From Lamellibrachia columna (lineage: Eukaryota > Annelida > Polychaeta > Sabellida > Siboglinidae), in NCBI GenBank assembly GCA_963662155.1, contig OY759263.1, positions 9,761,081-9,825,080 of the forward strand: a stretch of DNA of 64,000 bases. The letters run 5' to 3'. Of the stretch, positions 1 through 12,584 are shown piece by piece. Each line of letters opens with the position of its first letter. Positions within the stretch are counted from its first letter, which is position 1. The position numbers were made by a program, and so were the translations under genes. The notes under the pieces are model-generated. The model searched no databases and was not told the DNA's origin. It saw nothing but the letters and a program-made list of their open reading frames with translations.

Positions 1-426
1 ATAGATTCAGTGTAACTAAACTAAGCTGCTATGGATCTGCAAAGATGATGTACTTACTCTACAAAAAAGAACGTGGAACAAACGAAGCCGAACATCGAAG
101 TGGATATCATGAGACTGAACCCATGAGTATTTGATTGTTCGATCATCTATGATGGCAACGCGATGGTGCGATGCGATGGAGCGATGGTGCGATGTGATGG
201 TGACTTAGGAAGTTTGAGGAACAGTTTGTAAGAGACGGCTGGGGTAGGGAAGATATGACAACGAAAGAACTAGAGGCGCAGTGGAGAAGGGTTGTACACT
301 ATTGTATATTACACTGTCTGCGATTATAATTACTGCAAAAACAATCTGTCTACATTGATAAGAGCATATAGGTTTTGGCTGGGCGTTTGCAAACGAACTA
401 ACGAATTAGGGTAACAAAGGAGCTTA
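1..426. other. Unassigned sequence at the left edge
   Basis: No gene or family is recognised here. The only structure I see is a short degenerate run of GCGATGGT-like units at about 150-205. Frames are short and interrupted on both strands. Confidence 0.5.
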
Positions 427-825
427 ATTTAACAAGATTTAACAAGATTGCCATCCCTAACAACGTAGTTCCAGATGGCAAGTAGACAAGGAAGCCATTG
501 GCTTATCGAGAGTCCAACAATTTGCTCATCTATGTGTTATCAATTATCAGTCAATTCTATTCTTAAACATAATCACACTACTAGCATTAACACAATAATT
601 TGGCAGTTTGTTCCATTCATTTATCACTCTCTGTGAGAACGAGTACTTTCTCATGTCCAACCTACACTGCTCCTTAACTGATGCTACTTCGTGTCCTCTG
701 GTTCTACTGCATTCTTTAAGTTTGAAGAACATATTCCTATCAACATCCTCATAACCATTCACTATTTTAAACACTTCTATTTGGTCTCCTCTTAGTCTCC
801 TGGTCTCTAGTGTTGTCAGACCACG
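427..825 (-). mobile_element. Diverged 3' fragment of a CR1-like LINE
   Basis: Read on the minus strand, this is the tail of the same CR1-like family found at 3052, 26100 and 47775. A 75-residue open stretch (774 down to 547) matches the ORF2 C-terminus of those copies, with conserved landmarks RNMFF, SRTRGHEV, QCRLD, FSQR and NEWNKLP, but differs at many positions. The 3' untranslated region follows, and the element ends at about 427 in two copies of an AATCTTGTTA-type unit, as in the other copies. It is 5'-truncated at about 825, the usual outcome of incomplete reverse transcription. The divergence marks an older insertion or a sister subfamily. It has no coding capacity beyond the fragment. 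Confidence 0.85.
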
Positions 826-1329
826 TTGTAATAAGCGACTTCCGTAATTTCGTAATTGAGGGTGAAATTAACATAAAAGACGAACAGACGTTCGTGTTTC
901 ATGTCAATGAGATAAGATAGATTAGGCAAATATTTGTGGGGAAACCACACTAGGGGTACCTAAATGTTACAAGTTATCTATGCCAGGGTTTATCTGTGAC
1001 CTTTACCTATCACAACCAGCCCGGATGACACTTTCTATTGTGATTTTTTTTACCGAATAGTGAACCGTTCTCATTAATATGCATTATGTTTTGATATCAG
1101 TATTGTTAATTGGGTTTTAGTTAAAATATATTCCCGTATGACTGCACATTTGTACTTTCTGACCGACATGAAAATATGGGGGTAACATTATCTAATAAAA
1201 ATAACGGGTGATGTTACATTGTTTTATCCAACTATCTGGTTTTATTGTGCTTGGAAATGAACTGTCATTGTCTCGAGATAACAATCGTTATCATATGTGT
1301 ATACGTGAACGTAAAAAAGAATACCATCC
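826..1329. other. Unassigned AT-rich sequence
   Basis: I see no supported gene, repeat array or recognisable mobile element between the two LINE fragments. Confidence 0.45.
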
Positions 1330-2246
1330 AGTTGAGGGGTGGGGTCATAGAGGACGTGGAGCAGTTCACATATACTTGGGAAATGTTGTGAGCAAAGACG
1401 GTGGCACAGACCGAGACATCAAAAGCAGGACAGGGAAAGCCACAGCAGCGTTTCAGACCCTGGGAACCATTTGGACTTCGCAGGTCATCTCCGTGAAGAC
1501 CAAACTTCGGATTTTTAACACCAACATAAAGTCAGTCATTCTGTATGCGTTAGATTAAGAGATGCCTGAGAGCCTGCTACACATCAAATGGCAGGACAAA
1601 ATCACAAACGAAACACAAGCGGAACCCCAGATCAAGAGAAGAAAGTGAGATTTGCTGGGCCACACCCTGCGAAAACCAACGTCCAGCGTGGTACACCATG
1701 CTCTAAAATGGAACCCACAAGGGAAACGGAAGAGAGGAAGACCCCGCTCCACATGGAGAAGGTCTGTGGAGACTGAGGACCCCGCTCCACCCGGAGAAGG
1801 TCTGTGGAGACTGAGGACCCCGCTCCACCTGGAGAAGGTCTGTGGAGACTGAGGACCCCGCTCCACCTGGAGAAGGTCTGTGGAGACTGAGGACCCCGCT
1901 CCACCTGGAGAAGGTCTTTGGAGACAGAGGACACCGCTCCACCTGGAGAAGGTCTGTGGAGACTGAGGACCCCGCTCCACCCGGAGAAGGTCTGTGGAGA
2001 CTGAGGACCCCGCTCCACCTGGAGAAGGTCTGTGGAGACTGAGGACACCGCTCCACCTGGAGAAGGTCTGTGGAGACTGAGGACCCCGCTCCACCTGGAG
2101 AAGGTCTGTGGAGACTGAAGGGCGGACGTTGGGACACTCCTGGGGTCAGCTTGACGTTTTGTCCCGAGACTGGGCCAAATGGAGGAAGTTTGTGGACGAC
2201 TTATGCTCCACGCGGAGTACAAGGGTATAAGTCAAGTCAAGTCATA
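1330..2246 (+). pseudogene. Decayed LINE reverse-transcriptase C-terminal region
   Basis: This is the end of a non-LTR retrotransposon ORF2. Positions 1370-1554 read YLGNVVSKDGGTDRDI, then FNTNIKSVILY, which is the characteristic stretch after the RT fingers/palm in a LINE group common in marine invertebrates. After a stop and an apparent internal deletion, 1570-1745 carries IKRRK, GHTLRKP and WNPQGKRKRGRP in shifted frames, and 2137-2230 carries the terminal WGQLDVLSRDWAKWRKF and DDLCSTRS before a stop. Between these two pieces the coding sequence has ballooned into a 38-bp tandem array. The 3' end shows AAGTC repeats (2228-2245), like the short 3' terminal repeats of RTE-type LINEs. It is non-functional, and I do not assign the clade firmly. 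Confidence 0.8.
1746..2118. repeat. 38-bp minisatellite, about 10 copies, inside LINE coding sequence
   Basis: Starts of the GCTCCACC motif recur every 38 bp (for example 1746 and 1784). The unit derives from the LINE segment that encodes STWRRSVE, so the array grew inside a former coding region. 38 is not a multiple of 3, and stop-free translations on both strands yield several artefactual frames of up to about 196 residues. Confidence 0.9.
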
Positions 2247-3051
2247 TAAGACGTTTGAGAAACTATTGTGCACGTTTGGCCATGAAACCAAAATAAAATG
2301 CTGATGTATTTTGGCATGTTTTGTGTTTTTATGTCAATGTTTATTATTAACATGTTTAGTATTAACATGATTACTATTAATATAGGCCTCCTTATTCCAG
2401 ACATGTTGATGTCAAATTTAGCTATGTAGCTATGTGATTAGTAGATTTATAGCCAATTGTATATATGTTGTAAAAGTAAAAAAATTGCTATTTGTAGAGG
2501 CATTTTGACATCATTTGCCTAGTTTAAGAGCGGAAATGACGAAGACACAACAGGAGCATTGACCCGCATTGGCGAAGCGCAAACATTTCTTTAACATTAA
2601 ATCAGGTCAAAGAAGACACTGCACAATACGTATTTATCGATACATATCCAAGTAAGCTGGTAGTCTCAAAAAACACTATGCTATCGAAAGCGGAAAAGGT
2701 TGATAACATTTAGTCGAACCGTCCATCGAAAAGTGTTGGACACGAACATGTAGCTTATATGCGTAGATTCCAAACGGACAGTGCGTCACGTAACACATGT
2801 AGTCAACACGGAATGTTTATGGCTTCTTAGAATAACGCTGGACTTTAAATGGAAGCTGTCCGTTGAACGCTGACAACTTGTACATCATCTCTCCTTGCGG
2901 GCCTTTCTTCTTCTTCTTCTTATGCTGGGTCGGGACAGTAAACAACATAGACAGTTTTATTGTCGCTTAAACTGACGTGCGTGCGTTCATTCTTTATTTC
3001 GTGAGAGTGTTCGTGTCAAGGCTTAGCAGTCTCCCCCCCCCCATTGCAAAT
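2247..3051. other. Unassigned sequence
   Basis: No gene is seen. A short CTT run lies at about 2906-2921 and a C-homopolymer at about 3033-3042, just before the 5' truncation point of the next LINE copy. Confidence 0.45.
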
Positions 3052-4654
3052 CTCCAGAATTGGTAGCTAAGAAAATAAAGGCAATGAAGGATAACAAATC
3101 ACCGGGAGTGGATGGGATTCCTCCAAAATTACTAATGGAAACAGTAGAACAAATCAGTATACCACTTGCAAGAGTATTCAACTTGTCATTAAAAGAGGGA
3201 GTTGTTCCGTTTGAATGGAAAGAAGCAAACATCATACCATTATTTAAAAAGGGTTCGAGAAATAATCAGAGAATTACAGACCAGTGAGTTTAACGTCAGT
3301 GATTTGTAAATTATTAGAAAGGTTAATTAAAGACCATATGGTGGAATTCCTCGTTAAGCATAAATTATTAAATTCATCTCAACATGGATTCCTTAAAGCG
3401 AGGTCATGCTTAACAAATATGTTATGTTTTTTGGAAGAAATCACTAAGTGGATAGACGTGGGATCGCCAGTAGATATTATCTACTTAGATTTTCAGAAAG
3501 CTTTTGACAAAGTGCCACATCAAAGATTACTACTTAAATTAAAAGCCCATGGTATCGGGGATAGCATAACTGACTGGATAGAACAATGGCTGACTGACAG
3601 AAGACAACGAGTTGTAGTAGATGGAGAAGTTTCAAATTGGAAATCGGTTTTGAGTGGGGTACCTCAAGGATCAGTATTAGGACCTATATTATTCTTAATT
3701 TATATCAATGACTTGGACGACAGTATAACAAGTAACGTACTGAAATTTGCGGATGACACAAAACTGTTTAGAAAGGTTAATACTGATGGTGATAAACAAC
3801 ATTTACAAAACGATCTAGACAGATTAGTGAAATGGTCTGAGAAATGGCAGATGTTGTTCAATTTTGGGAAATGTAAATGCCTACATACAGGACATAGGAA
3901 CTTGATTGTAAACTATAAAATGGGAGATACTGTTCTGGGTACTACTGTAAAAGAAAAGGACTTAGGAGTTACAATAAGCGCTGATATGAAAGTTTCAGAG
4001 CAGTGTGGTATTGCAGCTTCAAAGGGTAATTAAATTCTTGGATTGATTAGAAGAAACATAACATACAAGGGAAAAAAGTTAATTATACCTCTTTATAAAG
4101 CAATAGTTAGACCTCATTTAGAATACTGTATACAAGCATGGAGACCATATCGTAAGAAGGATATAGATACGCTTGAACGCATACAAAGGAGAGCAACTAA
4201 AATGATTCCAGAACTGAGAGACCTTAGTTATGAAGAACGCCTGAAAGAATGTGGTTTAACAACTCTAGAGACAAGGAGGTTAAGAGGAGATCAGATTGAA
4301 GTTTTTAAGATATTGAATGGGTATGAAAATATTGATAGAAATATGTTTTTCTCACTCAAGAAAGATAGCAGAACTAGAGGACATGAGGTAAAATTAGTAA
4401 AGGATCAATGTAGATTGGACATCAGGAAGCACTCGTTCTCACAGAGGACAATAAATGAATGGAACAAATTGTCTACAGATTGTGTAACTGCTAGCAGCGT
4501 GAATATGTTTAAAAACAAGGTTGACACATATCTCAGGAGGGCGGGCTATAAGTAGATGAACATTGTTGGACTCTCGATAAGCCAATGGCTTCCTTGTCCA
4601 CTTGCCATCTGGGCCTTTGGCTTGGATGGCAAATCTTGTTAAATCTTGTTAAAT
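3052..4654 (+). mobile_element. CR1-like LINE, 5'-truncated copy 1
   Basis: Homology to copies 2 and 3 starts abruptly at about 3052 inside the ORF2 reverse-transcriptase domain and runs to the shared 3' terminus of two AAATCTTGTT-type units (about 4632-4654). It carries only RT and C-terminal sequence plus the 3' UTR. No clear target-site duplication is seen. It is almost identical to copies 2 and 3, so it was inserted recently. The 5' truncation is typical of target-primed reverse transcription. Confidence 0.95.
3060..4555 (+). pseudogene. Truncated LINE ORF2 reverse transcriptase (copy 1)
   Basis: In the intact family this protein nicks target DNA and copies the LINE RNA into the chromosome. 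Here only the RT half remains. Visible RT landmarks are NKSPGVDGIP, YLDFQKAFDKVP (motif A, first catalytic Asp), SGVPQGSVLGP (motif B) and FADDTKLF (motif C with the catalytic Asp pair, about 3745-3768), followed by the C-terminal part ending RRAGYK. Two lesions are evident against the sister copies: a 1-bp deletion near 3265, where copies 2 and 3 read AATAAGTCAGAG and this copy reads AATAATCAGAG, and a CAA-to-TAA stop at 4031-4033. The endonuclease domain is absent, so the copy cannot mobilise itself. Confidence 0.93.
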
Positions 4655-5513
4655 CGCGATGGTACAATTTAACATCAATCGGCCTCGGATATAGACACAT
4701 GTTAGTAAATAAATATATCGCTGATTGTAGAATCGGGATAAAGACAGCCCTGTTTGTTCTCCCCATATGGTGGCAAGACCACACACACAACACGAGTAAT
4801 GGTTGAATGAGCGAAATTTGAATGTGCTCACGCTGCAAGCCGGCAGTATAAGGAAACCCATTCTTCAGCAGTACATAGCATACAATTTTAAACCATCTCC
4901 CCCGTCTCCATGTAAAACGTCCAAAGCCGGGCCACAAAGAACGACCCCAACAGCGACCCTATCTGCCTACTCTATCACATATGAGACATGCGTTCATAGG
5001 ATAGATTTTAATTGGAGATATGATGATGAATTTGTACAAAGAGGCTCGACCGCACGCGGGCTTCGTGGACCATGTAAGTTTACATGCAGATGTCACACGA
5101 TACATCTCAACTTCTAATGCATACTGTGCTGTTTGAGTTTAGAAAGACTCCCACGGTATTAGGTTTCGTTCGTTCTGTGAAGAGTACTGGTCAGCTGTTG
5201 TAGTAAACTCACTATTGTATTAAGCTCAATGAGTAGTTTTTTCAACAGAGTCTTTCCAAAAGTGTCATCTGGTATATGACAGAAGATCAATTCATCAGCA
5301 TCAGCCATGGAGTGTGATTATTGTGCTACTAACAGGATTGATGAATCAGCTGGACAGCTGGAACAGTCACACTTAAACAAGAAACGTCCAGGGACAATTC
5401 AACGACACGCCCTTGGACAAACCGGCGGGAGAACAGAGTTAAATGAAGAAAAAGACTTTGGATGTTAGACTGATAACTGTGGATGTAAGAGTGATACTTA
5501 TGGAATAATACAC
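4655..5513. other. Unassigned sequence downstream of LINE copy 1
   Basis: An open frame at 4803-5117 (+, 104 codons) has no recognisable domain and no repeat pattern. Its last codons contain a GTAAGT-like donor (about 5074), so a host exon cannot be excluded, but nothing positively supports one. The rest is unremarkable. Confidence 0.35.
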
Positions 5514-5607
5514 TGTTTGTTGATGTCTCGAGAGTGTTACCAGCCAGACAACATCACGAACGAGTGATATTATGTGGCTGGTAACACTCGAGTGACATCA
5601 ACAAACA
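5514..5607. repeat. Long near-perfect inverted repeat (hairpin of about 94 bp)
   Basis: The left arm starting TGTTTGTTGATGTC at 5514 is mirrored by the right arm ending GACATCAACAAACA at 5607. Both arms also contain CGAG and GTGTTACCAGCCA in matching order. Inner bases ATCAC and GTGAT extend the stem, leaving a loop of only a few bases. This could be a small foldback or MITE-type element, or a structured RNA. No flanking target duplication is convincing. Confidence 0.8.
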
Positions 5608-5883
5608 ATATGTTAGTCCCGTTATGTAACGGTTAGTTAACTTCTGAGCACACTTTTTCACTTCCTACATTTAAAAAATATGCTGCTGGGCCGGTTTCAC
5701 GAAGCATTCCTACTGTTCGAAAAAACTGATGCAGACGTTTGACGCAGATTATGTAAATTACAACAATCACAGAAAACAAGCAAATCGTTCGAGCAATCGC
5801 TTGTCTATATGTCGGTCGCGTTCGAAATTATTCAAACGTCAGCTGGATTCTCAGAACGAGGCTACCGTGTGTTATCTGGTTTG
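5608..5883. other. Unassigned sequence
   Basis: This is a spacer between the hairpin and the TA array. No gene is seen. Confidence 0.4.
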
Positions 5884-6130
<247 letters not shown>

Positions 6131-6169
6131 GTATAATGCTCTAGACCAATCATGTAGTCTTATTACCAG

Positions 6170-6242
6170 GTGGTCTTATAACTGCGGATGTATGAGTGAT
6201 AACTGCGGATGTATGAGTGATAACTGCGGATGTATGCAGTGT
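6170..6242. repeat. About 22-bp tandem repeat, 3 copies
   Basis: The phrase ATAACTGCGGATGTATGAGT recurs three times. A related degenerate copy lies at about 5471-5496, on the other side of the hairpin and TA tract, so these pieces may be parts of one older element. Confidence 0.8.
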
Positions 6243-6288
6243 ATATGATCGATTGCCCATTGAAAATCACGATATAACCGTGATATGA

Positions 6289-7621
<1,333 letters not shown>

Positions 7622-7842
7622 GTTCGTCACCCGTAAGACTCGAGAGTGATGTGAGTAATAGAAAAAGTTCGTCACCCGTAAGACTCGAGAGTGATGTGAG
7701 TAATAGAAAAAGTTCGTCACCCGTAAGACTCGAGAGTGATGTGAGTAATAGAAAAAGTTCGTCACTTGTAAGACTCGAGAGTGATGTGAGTAATAGAAAA
7801 AGTTCGTCACCCGTAAGACTCGAGAGTGATGTGAGTAAGAGA
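7622..7842. repeat. 45-bp minisatellite, 5 copies
   Basis: The phrase GTTCGTCACCCGTAAGACTC recurs every 45 bp (7622, 7667 and so on). Because 45 is divisible by 3, frames stay open on both strands: a 15-residue repeat with SPVRLESDVSNRK on plus, and SHHSRVLRVTN on minus. One copy has a C-to-T change (Pro to Leu on plus). I see no start context or domain supporting expression. Confidence 0.92.
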
Positions 7843-8364
7843 ACAACGTGCTCACAAAGCCAACACCCAACACAGTCGCCTTTAACGTCTAAGTTAGGGT
7901 CATTGCTAACAAACTTGATTGATTCATACGACAGTTACGGCCGGAACAATTTCTCACTAACGGTTCTATTTGTGTATGTGGCTCCGCCTCTCCTGGACGA
8001 CCTTGTACTGCGCTTAGAGGTCAGTCACTGCTCCGAAGTCTCCGTTGTTTGAAGAAAGGAGTACGTTGGCGCAAGAGTGCCACGCAACGACGTAATGGTG
8101 CGTCTTCAGTTACTCTTTCCTATCCGATCAAGAAACGCGTAATTTCCTAAGATAACCTTCTTAGCGCTAAGTAAGCTTTCGTAGCCGCGAAGTAGGCGAC
8201 ATGAAAGCGGCGCCTGGCTATGACACCCACTCATCTGTGGACGACCTTTACTTGACAACATGACGTGATACTAAATCTGGACGACCGTTGACACAGATTC
8301 GTGATTGATTGCTCCAAAGGGTTACGTTGGTAGAGGAATGCTGTTTCGTCTCGCGTTTCGCGTT
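7843..8364. other. Unassigned sequence
   Basis: No supported gene. The open frame from the 45-bp array runs on to 8052 but contains nothing recognisable. Confidence 0.4.
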
Positions 8365-8592
8365 GCTTACTGTGCGTGCGTTTGTGTGTCTGTGTCCGTG
8401 GGTGGGTACCTGAGTGCATTGCGTGCACGTGTGCGTGTACGTGTGTGTGTGCGTGCGTGCGTGCGTGTGTGTTTGCGTGCGTGCATGCATGCGTGCGTGC
8501 GTACGTGTGTGTTTGCGTGCGTGCATGCGTGCGTGCATGCGTGCGTGCGTGCATGCGTGCGTACGTGTGTGTGCGTGTGCGTGTGTGTGTAG
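8365..8592. repeat. Compound (GT)/(GCGT) microsatellite
   Basis: Mixed GT, GCGT and GCAT tetranucleotides. The Cys-Val or His-Ala-Arg-Thr frames across it on both strands are repeat artefacts. Confidence 0.96.
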
Positions 8593-9327
8593 GGTCCCGT
8601 TGGTGTACTACAAGACCACACCAATGGGTATCAACCGTGAATATAACAATGTTTAACAAAATAAACATACAGTCAATAAATAATTTAGCATTTCGAAAAT
8701 TGCTACACGAAATGTTGGTAAACTGCAGAGTCATGCGCCGGTTCGTGAGGCAGTATGACAACTTAAATCACTTAAATAGTAAAAGGTCTAAATGGCAAAA
8801 TTCCCAGTAGATCTTATCAGAACACGACCGGTTGCGGCAGGCACTGACTCAATGAGAAGCGACAGTACGTGTGACGTCATCTGCGTCAAGTGAGCAGCCA
8901 TGAAAAAATACTTACCAATGAAAGCTGTCTACACAATTATATACTCGTTTATATATTGTGCGCAAATAGTCATACAGTGATAGTTGATCTACCTATTCTC
9001 GTGCGAGCCCTTATCGGGTTGTTCGTCTACTCTTATTCGTGTATGGTGGCTAGCCTTTCACGCATATGCTTATTGCGCAATGTAATAACACTATAGGGAA
9101 ATGATTAATGCTGTAACTCTATACCGACCTCAAAGGGGTCGTTCAGTAAACGCGGTCTCGAGATCAGTGCAGATAGAGCACATGCTATTTATACAAAACG
9201 TCGGCACGTCCGATATCCGCTATCTGTAAAGTAGTAAAGTGAGCAACTCAACTAAGTCAGTGAGCAATCCGCCTCCTGAGTATAATGGCTGTATTCTTAT
9301 TTCAGTGACGAAAGTTTTATAATACGT
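8593..9327. other. Unassigned sequence
   Basis: No gene or repeat family is recognised. Confidence 0.4.
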
Positions 9328-9408
9328 TTAATAATAATAATAATGGCAACAACAATAATAATAATATTATTATTATTAATGACAACAACAACAATAGCAG
9401 TAGCAATG

Positions 9409-9499
<91 letters not shown>

Positions 9500-9565
9500 A
9501 CAACAACAATGAAAATAACAACAACAATAATAACAATAATAATAATTATTATTATTATTATCACT
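9328..9565. repeat. (AAT)n/(TTA)n self-complementary array with AAC interruptions
   Basis: A run of AAT triplets (about 9408-9450) is followed directly by its complement ATT (about 9451-9495), so the centre can fold on itself. AAC-rich pieces flank it on both sides. Confidence 0.95.
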
Positions 9566-10403
9566 CTAGTTGCCGTTAGAGGCGCTAGAGTTCCTTTACA
9601 CACGTTGTAGTTTTTCACGTGGGTCCCCTATATATATATCACCAGAGGGTGTTGATGTTTGCGATATGGCATTTTCATGTTCTCTATGACATATCATCAC
9701 TGGCCCCGATACTTTCTGGGATCAATCAGTTTCCTAAGTCACCATGGTCATAAACTCGACAAGACGAAGACTGGTGTACGCCAAGTGGCTGCTTTCTACA
9801 CTAATCAACTCTTCTCCAACTCTGCAGCATATAGGGACTACTTGAGAATTGACGCTTAACTTTGCATTGATACTTCAGATTCTACACACTACGTTTGGAT
9901 CTTATTTCGGTCGAAAGGACACCATATCCGAATGTTTGGGGCCATCACGCCACGAGCACGAGATGATCAGTGAAGTCTACTTCACAAGACGTAAGACAAG
10001 GACCTGTCAGTAACTCGAGTGGACTCAACTGGCGCTTGGAGCTTGGATAAATAGTGTCAAATGGAAAATTACCGTCGACATCATGTTGACATATAGAGTG
10101 CTTGTTGTTGAAGTGAAGTTACACGAGATAGTTTTACCATGTCCCCTTTGTAACTCAGGTTGTTTATTGTGGTACGTGATAAACCCTGTCACTGCGTGGT
10201 TCCAAGAACAGCTCGTGTTCTTTGAAGCATGTGGGTTAAGTGGTCAATAAATCATATTTTATTAACCTACGCGCCCTGTTGTATTTTATATACATTAGTG
10301 TATGAGATATAAATAAGTGTTACCGCTAAACATTCTTCATGGGCAGCTTGTTTTGTGAATATGCAACTTTTCACGCGTTTTGTTTCATGGACATTCACGC
10401 GAT
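9566..10403. other. Unassigned sequence
   Basis: No gene is seen. A small hairpin formed by AAGAACA and TGTTCTT lies at about 10205-10222. Confidence 0.4.
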
Positions 10404-10989
10404 TGTTACAACCAGTAATGTAATAATCGACCGATAATTAATAAATCGACCGGTAATGTAATAAATCGACCGGTAATGTGATAACTCGACCGGTAATGTA
10501 ATAATCGACCGGTAATGTAATAAATCGACCGGTAATGTGATAAAAACGATGAAGATGGTTATGGTGAATACGATGATGAAGATGGTTATGGTGAATATGA
10601 TGATGAAGATGGTGAATGGTAATGATGATGATGAATATGAAGAGATGAGAGATGAAGATAATTAAAGGTTTATTTTAGTGATGATGATTATGACGATGAT
10701 AATTATTAAGATGATGAAGACAACTACGTCATCTTCATCAGCCTCATCGTCCTGCCCCTCCTCCTCCTTCTCAACATCCTCATGTTCACCCTTATCATGG
10801 CTAGCCAGGCTGACACCCACTCGACGTTTACTAAAGTATACTTAAAATAGGATTCTCAGAACGATTCAGCGGCTTGTTTTCTGGGAGAACAGATGGACTG
10901 TCGTTTATATTTCCTCCTAGACAGCCAGCTCCTAGATAGGATACGGCAATAATAATAATAATTGATATGGGCAAACAAGGGGTTCGAAT

Positions 10990-11965
10990 CAGGCATGGTA
11001 GCAGAGAGGACGTAAAAGGAAGGGGGTCATTAAAAAAATTAACGTTCATCTCAAATGTTAGGTATCATTTAAACAAAATAACTATCTGATCGTCTCAAAC
11101 AAATTAAGGTGTCACATCGTAAAATTATGAGGTCTTCCAAAAAAACTGAAGGGAACATTTAAGAAAATATAAGGGGTCATTACAAAAAGTCAACTAGCTG
11201 ATCATCTCAACAAATTAAGAGATCATATCATAGAATTAAGGGTCATATCAAAATACAAATATAACGAGTCATCAAAATGCAAACGTAAGATGTGTTTTAA
11301 AACAAACTACTATAAGGGTACATATCATAAAAAACCGTAAGGGTGTGATTTATCAAAAAGTAATAAGCTGATCGTCACGATAACTTAATGGATCATCTCA
11401 AAACATTAATGGGTCATGTAATAAAATTAATTAATCTTCTAGAAAAGTAAAGGATGATTTCAAAAAGTTATTTAAAAACTGATGTAGCTGATTGTCTGAA
11501 AAATAAGGGATCATCTCATACAAAATAATGGGGCTTCTAAAAAAAGTTATGGGATTACAAAACATTCAAGCGTATAGATTAAAAAGAACTCGCTGCTCAT
11601 CTCAACGCATTCGGGGATCATCTCGAAACATTAAGGGGTCTTCGAATAAAACAAAAGGGTCTTCTTAAAAAAATTAAGGTGTCAGTTCACAATAAATGTA
11701 AATATATTTTCATTAAAAAAGAACTGACTGATCGTCTCAATAAATTAAAAGAACATCTTGAGGGTCATCTCATAAAAGGGGTCTACTCAAAAAGGTTAAT
11801 GGATCTTTAAAAAAAATAGACGTGTTGTTTAAAAAGAACTGGCTGATCGTCTCAACACATCAAGGGATCTTCTGGAAACATTAAGTGGTCATCTCATGAA
11901 ATAAAGAGGTTTTGTCAAAACGTTAAGGGGTCATTAAAAAAATGCAAATATTCATTAAAAAGAAC
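10990..11965. repeat. Degenerate tandem repeat of about 117 bp in the foldback loop
   Basis: CTGATCGTCTCAA-like phrases recur at about 11084, 11201, 11367, 11483, 11592, 11724 and 11841, mostly 110-130 bp apart. They are interspersed with AAGGGGTCATYTCAAAA-like phrases. The array is old and heavily diverged, has no open frame, and lies exactly within the loop of the foldback element. Confidence 0.65.
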
Positions 11966-12037
11966 AAGCGCCACCTGTCGGAAGTGTGGAATACTATTTG
12001 CAGAGATAAGCAGGAACTCGCTACGTAGGTTTTCAGC

Positions 12038-12226
12038 ATGGCTAGCTGTTATAAGGATGAACATGAGGATGATGATGACAATGAGGAGGAGGAGGAGCAG
12101 CAGGATGATGAGGCTGATGATGTCATTGTCTTCGTCCTCATAATCATAATAATGATCACCCTCACTGTCATCATTTTCGTCATCATCATCATCACCATCA
12201 TCATTATCATCACTAAGATCGCTTAA
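12038..12226 (+). other. Acidic low-complexity open frame in the right foldback arm (probably not a gene)
   Basis: A 62-codon frame beginning MASCYKDEHEDDDDNEEEEE arises from GAT/GAG-rich DNA in the inverted arm. Its mirror in the left arm does not preserve an equivalent frame, and the second half is poly-Ile from ATC repeats. I list it so it is not mistaken for a gene. Confidence 0.3.
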
Positions 12227-12584
12227 TTATCTTCATCTTCTTCCTCATCATCATCATAACCATTTATCACCCTCGTCATCACCGTAGTTATAATTATTTT
12301 TATTATTATCATCATCATTATCATAATGATCATCGTCATAATCATCATCATCATTATCATCGTCACTAAGACGACCCCTTAATTGTCATTATCATCATAA
12401 TCATGTATCACCCTCATCATCACCTTCTTCATCATCATTATTAACATAATCATTATCATCATCATGATTATCGTCGTCATTTTTATTACATTACCGGTCG
12501 ATTTATTACATTACCGGTCGATTATAACATTACCGGTCGATTTATTACATTACCGGTCGATTATTACATTACTGGTTGTAACAG

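Larger units (their letters stand above)
10404..12584. mobile_element. Foldback-type element with long inverted arms
   Basis: The two ends mirror each other. The left end is TGTTACAACCAGTAATGTAA (10404) and the right end is its complement, ending TTACTGGTTGTAACA (12583). Each end then holds several tandem copies of an AATCGACCGGTAATGTAATA-type unit (10411-10545 and 12488-12580), then a GAT/ATC-rich stretch. Each then reaches a less simple block at the arm tip: 10729-10812 read in reverse matches 12037-12135, with shared GAACATGAGGATG, GAGGAGGAG and GATGAGGCTGATGA. Arms are about 410 and 550 bp around a loop of about 1.2 kb. GCGAT flanks both sides (10399-10403 and 12585-12589), a possible 5-bp target duplication. 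No transposase is present. Confidence 0.75.

Noticed and set aside
3052..4654. Target-site duplications around the CR1-like copies
   Set aside because: I compared flanks of copies 1 and 3 and saw no convincing matching pair; CR1-group elements often lack them.
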